This document shows positions 6,264 to 12,737 of a stretch of 12,737 nt of DNA, piece by piece. This DNA is from Bacillota bacterium (GTDB lineage: Bacteria; Bacillota; Dethiobacteria; DTU022; JAAZDR01). Below the pieces are notes generated by a model. That model searched no databases. It was not told the origin of the DNA and saw only the letters and a list, made by a program, of their open reading frames with translations. The DNA lies in assembly GCA_012512705.1 (NCBI GenBank), contig JAAZDR010000317.1:1-12737 (forward strand), given 5' to 3'. The first letter of the stretch is position 1. Each line of letters begins with the position of its first letter. Both the position numbers and the translations under genes were made by a program.

Positions 6264-7898
6264 TCACCCACCTTTATGTCCGTAATCAATAAACAGGTTG
6301 CCAATGTCTATCAGACCTGGGAGGTGCTTAGCCACCCTATGGGATAGTCGCGGATATCTTGCCCACTCCTCAGAGTAAACATAGCTGAGTATTTCTTCGT
6401 AATTCCTGGGAGCATAGAACATATGTCCCTCAAATTCTAGCTGTATTCTATCATCAAAGCACACGCTCTTGTTGTATGCTTTGCCAAAGGGATTTCTAAT
6501 CCCCGCAACATAGAAATACTTCCCAGTACCTTGCTTTTGCCAGTTCGCAATCTTCCTGTGCCACGCATAGGCGCGCTTATGGGGAATCTTGGCTAACTGA
6601 GTATAAAACCATCTCTTGAGTGCCACCGGTTCGCCTTCAGCTCCCATGTGAGCCCAGACTACCGTCTTTAGCATTTTGCACATTCGATCCTGGACCCAAT
6701 GAACAACGCGCGAATTCGATCCGTGGTACAATGGAAAGATATCCATGGGCACCCCTAAGTGCGTGTCATATTTGTCGCGGTTGGCTTTACAGTATACGGT
6801 GTTGTTCCGCTTGATAGTTGCAAACACCAGATTGCAGTCAGTATCAGTCTCCTGCGTCCTCAGGAAAAACCTGTCCCCATCCAGCTCCTCTGCGGCCACG
6901 TCTAAGAATCTCTCGTAGTCGTCAATTGGCATTAGCACATCAACGTCATCATCCCAAGGTATGAAACCTCTGTGCCGCACGGCTCCTAGCAATGTGCCAA
7001 ATGCGATTGTATAAACCAGATTGTGCCTTCTGCATATTCGATCAAACTCAACAAGCATCTCTAACCCAACTAACTGAACCCTTCGCACGAGAGGAGGCCC
7101 TTCAAGTACGGCTCGATTAACGACGCTTCGGGAAAGACTCTTTCTTGTCCGTCCCCGGTACACCTCTCGTAACCACTCCTCATACTTCGTCGGTACATGG
7201 TAGCGTCTTCCCTCAAAGCTTAGCATGGTAGACTGGCGATATGTCTCAGCACATCTTACCACTCCGGTTTGCCTAAACAGACTGGGTATCAAGACATACT
7301 TGGTCGACACCGTCCCGTATCTCGCTAGATACCTCATCATTTCCGAGTAGGTATCGCTATCGCGCTGCCGATAGTAGTACATGTTCTTTACTATGCGTGG
7401 TATCTTAGAGATTTTGAACAAGTCCGGCGGACGCTTACGCGCGTGTAGACACTTGTAATAATATGAAAACCTGTTGTACATGTTCCGAAGCTCTTTTGTT
7501 GTATTACCGGCGTAGAAAATCGGGATAATATCGATGAAATAATCGTAATAAACCTGATCAGCCTCTCTCCCCATCGGCAACACGACGCCACTTCGCTTCT
7601 GTAGCCGAACGTAGACCTCATCAAAATGAGGACAGTTCTGCGCATCGGCAATATAATAATCGGTTCCAGTCAATTCAGTCTTGCATTTTTCCAGAAAAAC
7701 GACGAAGTCATCATACAGCATCCCCAGCTGAATGCCTGCGGACCATGGCAGAAATCCACTAACCTCGGCAGCACCCCACAAGGACTCGTTCAATAGTGTA
7801 TAGCCTAGCCCATATCTTTCGCAGATCGTTGCCGCTACGTCCGCTAGTTCGATCGCTGCCTTTCTGAACGGTTCAAGCTCCATTCCATGGTTGTTCAC
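6264..7898 (-). CDS. tandem LicD-family phosphotransferase with degenerate first domain
   Basis: LicD proteins transfer phosphocholine or related groups from a CDP carrier to sugars. The second half of this 544-residue protein (about 275-515) is a standard LicD: GTLLGAVRHRGFIPWDDDVD (301-320) with the acidic metal cluster, VPMDIFPLY (383-391) and FEGHMFYAPRNYEEILSYVY (489-508). The first half repeats the plan in order: ESLWGAAEVSGFLPWSAGIQ (38-57) in place of the catalytic motif, YFIDIIPIFY (120-129) and FEGRRYHVPTKYEEWLREVY (228-247). In the first copy the acidic DDDVD has become SAGIQ, so it is very likely catalytically dead and may serve acceptor binding or regulation. The start is GTG with TAGGTG (7909-7914) ten bases before it; an ATG five codons in has no ribosome site. 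The gene lies 22 bp after the preceding one. LicD membership is very secure; the transferred group is unknown. Confidence 0.92.
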   Translation of the reverse strand: MNNHGMELEPFRKAAIELADVAATICERYGLGYTLLNESLWGAAEVSGFLPWSAGIQLGMLYDDFVVFLEKCKTELTGTDYYIADAQNCPHFDEVYVRLQKRSGVVLPMGREADQVYYDYFIDIIPIFYAGNTTKELRNMYNRFSYYYKCLHARKRPPDLFKISKIPRIVKNMYYYRQRDSDTYSEMMRYLARYGTVSTKYVLIPSLFRQTGVVRCAETYRQSTMLSFEGRRYHVPTKYEEWLREVYRGRTRKSLSRSVVNRAVLEGPPLVRRVQLVGLEMLVEFDRICRRHNLVYTIAFGTLLGAVRHRGFIPWDDDVDVLMPIDDYERFLDVAAEELDGDRFFLRTQETDTDCNLVFATIKRNNTVYCKANRDKYDTHLGVPMDIFPLYHGSNSRVVHWVQDRMCKMLKTVVWAHMGAEGEPVALKRWFYTQLAKIPHKRAYAWHRKIANWQKQGTGKYFYVAGIRNPFGKAYNKSVCFDDRIQLEFEGHMFYAPRNYEEILSYVYSEEWARYPRLSHRVAKHLPGLIDIGNLFIDYGHKGG

Positions 7899-7920
7899 GT
7901 CTCGGGATCACCTACCCAAC

Positions 7921-9381
7921 CTATACTGGCAATATCTGGTTGACGATTGCTCGGTAAGCCTCGTACCCTGCCGTACCATCTAAGTTCTTGAAGGCAGTCT
8001 CTACCGCCTCCCTGCGACGAGCTCTCAAAGGATCTTGTCCTGCGACTACCATATCGATGAACTGCTCGAACGTTACGGACTCGTCACCAAAACGATAGTA
8101 ATTTCCTAGGTAATCCAAAGGGAAGTTTTGAGCGGCTTTTTTGTCTGGCTTTCGCTGAAAGATCATCACGGGTTTACCTGTAACCATATATTCGTTGATG
8201 AGAGAACTATACGTCGAGATCATGGCGTCAGAACAACTAAAGGCTATTCTATAGTCAGCTGTTGTATCGATCACGCCGTTAGCAGATGAACTCACCAACT
8301 CCTCAAGCGCGCGATAAGCGCTACTCAATTGACGTGATGCCTTTCTTATAAGCGTTTTTAGCAGGGGATGTGGTCTCCATATAAAGGCGCAGTTGTCACG
8401 TTCGAGTAAGCATTCAATGATATCTCGATGGTAACCTATTCCCTTCATTCCGGATTTGTGAAAGTAGTACAAATGCGTGTTCAAAAGAAACGTAGTTCGA
8501 CCGCTGATCTTTCTGACCCATTCTTCGGGCGCACTGAAACAATCGTCTGTCATCCTTACTATGGCATCAACTTTCGGAGAACCGACGACTAACATCTTGT
8601 TGGCTGGGTAGCCAAACTGCTGAAACAGCCTTTTCACGCGCACCGATTGAACTAATATGATTGTGGCGTTAAGGATTCCTGGCGCCGTGAACTGGAAATC
8701 GCCCTTGCCAGGATAGTGCCTGCCAAATGTGAAATACGGACTGTACACTAAACATTTAGTCTGCTTCATCAGATTCCTGGAGAAGAATGCCTCTGGAACC
8801 CTCGTGATAGTGTTTACGTCATCGTAAGGATTATGAATGAATATCATCTCGAAGTCCTGCGTTTCACTAAAGCACATGTAATGGGTTATCGGTACATCAC
8901 TAGGAAAGCTGTTGCCTTCGTATCGAAAAAACGCAGCCCGGAGACAATCATCTAGTTCGAAATACGGAATTGGCATAACGATTGCGTCACACCGGGGATC
9001 GTCGGCGGCAGCCTTCCAGATGCTCTCAAGCGATGTCCACATCGACGCTTTATACGGTAGAAAAAGCGCTCGCCATCTAAGATCTACTTGCTGCAAAAAC
9101 ATCGTTCGTGCTTTCTTTAGCCTAGCCTGTATGCGTTTTAGCGCTCTTTCGTCAAACAGCCTATTCTCGAGGCACTCGTGCATTGCTTTCTTTGTGTCAC
9201 ATATAAGCGACCGATCGCATTCGGGTGCGTTTTCTTCGAGGAACTCTCCAATGGCCCCTAACGCCTCTACACTATCCTCAAGATATCGTTCGGCCTCCTG
9301 TACATCTGCCAAGCCCAGGTTGACAGCCTCACCAATCGTGGACAGAAGCCCGGTTATTCTGTCTACATCGTTCACGTACAT
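7921..9381 (-). CDS. CDP-glycerol glycerophosphotransferase-like protein
   Basis: The 486-residue protein belongs to the TagB/TagF-like GT-B superfamily, which moves a glycerol-phosphate or other phosphoryl-alcohol unit from a CDP donor. The N-terminal ~95 residues are helical and charged, possibly a coiled coil. The domain begins at ALFLPYKASMWTSLESIW (105-122), then PIPYFELDD, PSDVPITHY, GSPKVD (267-272), the donor-site motif WRPHP (335-339) and SDAMISTYSSLINEY (384-398) followed by GKPV, matching the S/T-YSS motif of glycerophosphotransferases. No membrane segment is visible, suggesting a cytoplasmic enzyme, which fits flagellin modified before export. The frame is open to a TTG at 9408, but the ATG at 9381 has AAGGCGG about ten bases upstream and is preferred. 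The gene sits between the glycosyltransferase and LicD. It may use the nucleotide-activated product of the downstream nucleotidyltransferase rather than CDP-glycerol. Confidence 0.85.
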   Translation of the reverse strand: MYVNDVDRITGLLSTIGEAVNLGLADVQEAERYLEDSVEALGAIGEFLEENAPECDRSLICDTKKAMHECLENRLFDERALKRIQARLKKARTMFLQQVDLRWRALFLPYKASMWTSLESIWKAAADDPRCDAIVMPIPYFELDDCLRAAFFRYEGNSFPSDVPITHYMCFSETQDFEMIFIHNPYDDVNTITRVPEAFFSRNLMKQTKCLVYSPYFTFGRHYPGKGDFQFTAPGILNATIILVQSVRVKRLFQQFGYPANKMLVVGSPKVDAIVRMTDDCFSAPEEWVRKISGRTTFLLNTHLYYFHKSGMKGIGYHRDIIECLLERDNCAFIWRPHPLLKTLIRKASRQLSSAYRALEELVSSSANGVIDTTADYRIAFSCSDAMISTYSSLINEYMVTGKPVMIFQRKPDKKAAQNFPLDYLGNYYRFGDESVTFEQFIDMVVAGQDPLRARRREAVETAFKNLDGTAGYEAYRAIVNQILPV

Positions 9382-9429
9382 CGCAGACACCCGCCTTCGT
9401 TGTGCCAATCAAGCTATCCAAGTGGTCGG

Positions 9430-11727
9430 CTACTGCGACCATTGCAAACAACGACTCAATTCACGGATTCTCTGATTAATATCTTCGACAAGTTGTTGGT
9501 CAGCCGAGAACCGCATTGCGCGAGTGTAGAGGCGTCGTGCGCGCTTTGTTTCACCGTTGATCTCGGACAAAAATGCCATGTTGTACAATAGGTCAACGTC
9601 ATAAGGATTTCTTCTAAGTCCGGTCGTTAGTAGACTTTCCGCTTCATCAAACTCTCCGCTGGCTAATAGCACTACGGCTTTTGTGGAACACAGTTTGCTA
9701 TCACAACCAAAAATGCGCTCATACTCCCGGATGAAACGATGTGCTTCTGATGTGTCACCCTCGTTGATGCACTTCTTTATCGCAGAAAGAACCCTTGGTC
9801 TGTAATTCTCCAACTCATCACGCAAACCAGAAGACATTCTCCCAACGAACTCATGTTCTCGCTTCCTGAATTCCCTATACATGAGTTCTATACCTCTTTT
9901 CATTTCAGGACTGTAGTGCAGAGCTTCTCTCAAGAAACGGACACTATCTCGTAACGAAAGCTCACTGGCTTGTATGGCCGAATGCATTTGCACCAAGAAC
10001 TTGTCGTTAGCACTGGAGATGTTGCGGCTTGACGACAATGCCTGTTCTGCATACTGATGCCTCATGAGCTCCCATCCTGTCGCAAGATATTCCAAAAATA
10101 GGTCCAGGTCTTCTTCATCATTTCTACTGTCTACCATAAACAATGCCTTTAGCAAAAGCATACGGCTGTAAGTGTCGTCGATCGACTCGCCAAGATCCTC
10201 CAACAGCTCTCGGGCCATGCGCTTAGCGTGCTTTGTCGACATGATAGCCAACAGTGCTTCTAAAAGCACTGGCTCACTATGAACACTGGCAAAACGAGAG
10301 AAGAGCGTGCCATCATTCATTAGAACGTAAAGAACTAGCTGAAGGGCGCACCTATTACCGCTCCAACTCGCCGAAAACTCCTGGTTATCTGCATCGAGTG
10401 TACCGCTTTTCCTATGTAGCAATCCTCTGCTGAGCGCGCAAAACCGATCCAACTTAGGATCATCCCAAGATTGTTCAACAAAGGCCTCGCTGATGCTGTC
10501 TATGTGCTTTCTTACACACGACCATAGTCGTTCAATGAAAAAGCTTCGCACGGCCTCTGTCACTGATTCCCTGTAAAACTCGTTTAGTTCGACGATCATC
10601 CCGTTCTCGTAATAGACATCGATGAATTCCGACAAAAACACCGCGAGATTTGCTGCCTTACGAATCCTTCGACTGTATTCTGTGGCCGCCTTAAAGTCGC
10701 CAGTTCGAAGTAGAATCAGGCCTATTAGCCGATATACGCTATCTACTTCGGATACAGAATACTCCGGTGTGGTCATATCCAAGACTCTTTCTTTCCTATT
10801 CTTGCCCTCAAAGTAATCCAGGAATCGGTGAAGAAAGAAGAGTGCTTCGTCATACTGCTGCAGGTAAAAATGTGACACACCTAGGAAATAATAGAGGTCC
10901 AGGTACCCTTCTCGCAGGCTTAGAGCCTTTCTGCAATAACGGATACACTCGTGGTAGTTGGACAAGCGGAACTCTACCTTTGCCTTAGTTATCAAAACAT
11001 ACATGTGCGAATCCATGGCCAGCCCGTTTCTATAGCAGAGCTCCAGTGCATGGTCTATGGCATTCTTCGCCTGCATAGGGTCCTTGTGCATTGAGTAGGT
11101 TTGACTTAGCTGGAACCAGTAGTATACGTTATCCTTATCTTTTGAAAGTTCCCGCAGCAAAATTTGCTTATTCCGCTCAAATTTGCGCTCCATAAGCTCA
11201 GGATCGTTGTTGATATAACCGTAATGGTTTAGAATCGCATCCAACTCCACAAATGGCCCGCTAAAGATAGGTTGTTCGTGGATCGCTCCCTCAAACCGGA
11301 GTCCCTTTGTTCGTCTAAACAATCTTACTAATCTGGCGTCTACCCAATTTGGATCAGCATCATCCAAGATGGTCCAGTTCCGAATGGTAAGACTGGCTGC
11401 GTTGTACTTCGTTGATGCTTCTGAGCTTAAGAAAGCGACAACAGGCCTGTGATCCGCCAAAACTTCGTCGGCGTCCACCCAAAAGAACCACTCACCTGAG
11501 CAAAACTCTAGAAGATGATTTCGCATAGCTCCAAAATCATCATTCCAAGCACGTTCGTACACTTTGTCAGTGAACGATCGCGCTATCTCTTTCGATGAAT
11601 CTGTTGATCCTGTGTCTAGAACAACGATCTCCCCAGATAGTTCCTCGAGCAACGGCATTAAGGCACCCAAGCAGTTGCGCAAATGAGCTTCTTCGTTCTT
11701 TACCATAATGCCTATGCTTAGCTTCAT
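9430..11727 (-). CDS. family 2 glycosyltransferase with TPR repeats, probable flagellin O-glycosyltransferase
   Basis: The 765-residue protein starts with a GT2 domain: SIGIMVKNEEAHLRNCL (4-20), IVVLDTGSTDSS (34-45), the metal-binding DAD in FFWVDADEVL (81-90), and RLVRLFRRTKGLRFEGAIHEQ (about 132-152), whose R-LFR...IHE pattern is typical of SunS-like/TPR glycosyltransferases. The remaining ~570 residues are helical repeats with TPR-like units at about 198-230, 240-275 and 275-305, and a clear pair near the C-terminus (about 685-760). The tail probably holds the flagellin chain while the first sugar is attached to Ser/Thr. No signal peptide or membrane segment is seen. The frame opens at a TTG (11742), but that TTG lies over the ribosome site GGAGG (11736-11740); the ATG at 11727, eight bases on, is the start. 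It is the first gene after flagellin, supporting flagellin as target. The sugar is unknown. Confidence 0.9.
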   Translation of the reverse strand: MKLSIGIMVKNEEAHLRNCLGALMPLLEELSGEIVVLDTGSTDSSKEIARSFTDKVYERAWNDDFGAMRNHLLEFCSGEWFFWVDADEVLADHRPVVAFLSSEASTKYNAASLTIRNWTILDDADPNWVDARLVRLFRRTKGLRFEGAIHEQPIFSGPFVELDAILNHYGYINNDPELMERKFERNKQILLRELSKDKDNVYYWFQLSQTYSMHKDPMQAKNAIDHALELCYRNGLAMDSHMYVLITKAKVEFRLSNYHECIRYCRKALSLREGYLDLYYFLGVSHFYLQQYDEALFFLHRFLDYFEGKNRKERVLDMTTPEYSVSEVDSVYRLIGLILLRTGDFKAATEYSRRIRKAANLAVFLSEFIDVYYENGMIVELNEFYRESVTEAVRSFFIERLWSCVRKHIDSISEAFVEQSWDDPKLDRFCALSRGLLHRKSGTLDADNQEFSASWSGNRCALQLVLYVLMNDGTLFSRFASVHSEPVLLEALLAIMSTKHAKRMARELLEDLGESIDDTYSRMLLLKALFMVDSRNDEEDLDLFLEYLATGWELMRHQYAEQALSSSRNISSANDKFLVQMHSAIQASELSLRDSVRFLREALHYSPEMKRGIELMYREFRKREHEFVGRMSSGLRDELENYRPRVLSAIKKCINEGDTSEAHRFIREYERIFGCDSKLCSTKAVVLLASGEFDEAESLLTTGLRRNPYDVDLLYNMAFLSEINGETKRARRLYTRAMRFSADQQLVEDINQRIRELSRCLQWSQ

Positions 11728-11735
11728 TAGAGCAA

Positions 11736-11740
11736 CCTCC
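11736..11740 (-). promoter_or_regulatory. ribosome binding site that decides the glycosyltransferase start
   Basis: GGAGG on the minus strand is eight bases before the ATG at 11727. It overlaps the upstream in-frame TTG at 11742, which therefore cannot be the start. Confidence 0.8.
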
Positions 11741-11785
11741 AACTATCGTTCTCGTCTTGGACCAAAATCGCCCCTACAACCCGAA

Positions 11786-11815
11786 AGCTGGGCAAGAGCA
11801 GCCTCCCACCCAGCT
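11786..11815 (-). other. hairpin between flagellin and glycosyltransferase genes
   Basis: AGCTGGG (11786-11792) and CCCAGCT (11809-11815) pair perfectly around a 16-base loop, 25 bases after the flagellin stop. On the minus strand it is followed by TTTCGGG rather than a T run, so at best it is a leaky terminator or a 3'-end stabiliser. Such an element would fit a very abundant flagellin message and a low-level modification operon behind it. Confidence 0.45.
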
Positions 11816-11839
11816 ACAAGCCTTAGACTAGCGCTAAAC

Positions 11840-12664
11840 CTATCCGAGCAACTGCAGAACGGATTGCGGAGCCATGTTCGCTTGCGCCAACATGGCGGTA
11901 GCAGCCTGCTGCAAAATGGAGTTCTTTGTGAACGCCATGATCTCCTCAGCCATATCCAAATCACGCACACGCGATTCAGCAGCCTGCAAGTTTTCAGCTG
12001 CATTGTTGAGATTGCTAATTGTGTGCTCTAGGCGGTTTTGAAGCGCGCCCATCTTAGATCTGGAAGCCGACACGGAGTTTATCGCGGCATTTACCGTTGA
12101 AACAGCAGTCTGTGCACTCGCGAACGTCTTAATGTCCAGATTTGCTACGTTGATCTTGTTCTCACCTAAAGCCGTTTTGTTTTGCTGGTTCCATTTTAGC
12201 GAGATGATCTGACCATAATTCGCTCCCACCTGGATACTAGCAGCGAAGTCGCCCTTAATGATGTCTTGCTCGTTGAACTGGGTTTCGTTGGCAATCCTAT
12301 CAATTTCCTCAATAAGTGCCTGGAACTCATCATCCAACGCTTGTCTGTCTACCTCTACATTTGTGTCATTTGAGGCCTGTACCGCCAACTCACGCATTCT
12401 CTGCAGAATGGCATGGGTCTCATTCAGCGCTCCTTCGGCTGTCTGGATCAGACTGATTGCATCCTGAGCATTTCTACTCGCCTGTTTCAACCCGCGAATC
12501 TGACCACGCATTTTCTCGCTGATTGACAGACCAGCGGCATCATCACCAGCACGGTTAATTCTGAACCCAGAACTCAATCTTTCCATCGATTTCGCAGCGT
12601 TACCCTGGTTCACAGCCAACTGCCTATGAGCATTCATTGCCATGATGTTGTTGTTGATTCTCAT
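11840..12664 (-). CDS. fliC: flagellin
   Basis: The 274-residue protein is the flagellar filament subunit, exported by the flagellar type III system. The N-terminal D0/D1 region reads MRINNNIMAMNAHRQL, RLSSGFRINRAGDDAAGLSI (29-48) and the TLR5-type LQRMRELAVQASND (87-100). The C-terminal D1/D0 region has RVRDLDMAEEIMAFTKNSIL (232-251) and ends MAPQSVLQLLG. Between residues ~150 and ~190 there is only a short linker, so the surface domains D2/D3 are essentially absent and the filament exposes little beyond D1. Ser/Thr at 180-190 (T180, S183, T186, S189, T190) are plausible O-glycan sites, though this is a guess. The start is secured by AAGGAGGT at 12671-12678, six bases before ATG. The genes that follow are modification enzymes. 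The promoter probably lies partly outside the window; no sigma-D-type site is convincing in the visible 73 bases. Confidence 0.97.
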   Translation of the reverse strand: MRINNNIMAMNAHRQLAVNQGNAAKSMERLSSGFRINRAGDDAAGLSISEKMRGQIRGLKQASRNAQDAISLIQTAEGALNETHAILQRMRELAVQASNDTNVEVDRQALDDEFQALIEEIDRIANETQFNEQDIIKGDFAASIQVGANYGQIISLKWNQQNKTALGENKINVANLDIKTFASAQTAVSTVNAAINSVSASRSKMGALQNRLEHTISNLNNAAENLQAAESRVRDLDMAEEIMAFTKNSILQQAATAMLAQANMAPQSVLQLLG

Positions 12665-12670
12665 TTCTTT

Positions 12671-12678
12671 ACCTCCTT
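12671..12678 (-). promoter_or_regulatory. strong ribosome binding site for flagellin
   Basis: AAGGAGGT on the minus strand, a full match to the 16S rRNA 3' end, lies six bases before the flagellin ATG, as expected for a highly made protein. Confidence 0.9.
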
Positions 12679-12699
12679 GTTTTTGAAAAAGGTTCTTGT

Positions 12700-12717
12700 G
12701 GGAACATCCGTATTCCC
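12700..12717 (-). other. small hairpin in the flagellin leader
   Basis: GGGAA (12700-12704) and TTCCC (12713-12717) pair around an eight-base loop, about 21 bases before the flagellin ribosome site. It may be a 5' stabilising stem, but it is short and could be chance. Confidence 0.25.
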
Positions 12718-12737
12718 TGGACTCAGGCCGAGGTGGC

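Noticed and set aside
8912..9475. 187-codon open frame on the plus strand
   Set aside because: It lies opposite the CDP-glycerol-transferase-like gene, is rich in Ser/Arg/Ala as expected of an antisense shadow, and has no family motif.
12665..12737. sigma-D (flagellar) promoter before flagellin
   Set aside because: No TAAA-N15-GCCGATAT-like pair is visible in the 73 bases available; the promoter probably lies beyond the window.

Overview
The window looks like a flagellin locus with its flagellin-modification operon from a motile, probably Gram-positive (Bacillota) bacterium. The evidence is a short two-domain flagellin of Bacillota type, strong AAGGAGG-like ribosome sites, frequent GTG/TTG starts, a TPR-containing flagellin-type glycosyltransferase, and proteins of the CDP-glycerol glycerophosphotransferase and LicD families. 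Genus cannot be fixed from the sequence. All confident genes are on the minus strand, so the text reads from high to low coordinates.

Layout: flagellin (12664-11840); a family-2 glycosyltransferase with a TPR tail (11727-9430); a CDP-glycerol glycerophosphotransferase-like protein (9381-7921); a tandem LicD protein whose first copy has lost its catalytic acidic residues (7898-6264); a LicC/PntC-like nucleotidyltransferase (6258-5506); a fused alpha+beta E1 of the 2-oxoacid dehydrogenase type (5437-3488); and a chimeric E2-like protein (3491-2442). That last protein has a lipoyl domain and a peripheral-subunit-binding-like segment, but a NeuD/PglD-type left-handed beta-helix acyltransferase where the usual E2 catalytic core should be. 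A hairpin with a short T tract follows at 2410-2391. The genes are tightly packed (overlap to about 110 bp gaps) and look like one transcription unit. After about 945 bp without recognisable genes comes a class-V PLP aminotransferase (1496-432). Palindromic repeats of one family lie on both sides of it (376-427 and 2065-2166). The left edge holds the 3' end of an IS3-family transposase on the plus strand (3-98) and its probable terminal inverted repeat (to about 132).

Working model (inference): the TPR glycosyltransferase puts the first sugar on flagellin. The nucleotidyltransferase makes a CDP- or CMP-activated small group, which the LicD and/or CDP-glycerol-transferase-like proteins attach to the glycan by a phosphodiester or phosphonate link. 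This resembles in outline the Clostridioides difficile type A flagellin modification. The E1/E2-like pair would add something not in that model: decarboxylation of a 2-oxoacid, capture of the acyl group on a lipoyl arm, and direct transfer to an amino or hydroxyl acceptor by the beta-helix domain fused to that arm. The aminotransferase could supply the 2-oxoacid or aminate a precursor. The lipoyl-arm-to-acyltransferase chimera in a flagellin operon is the most unusual element here.
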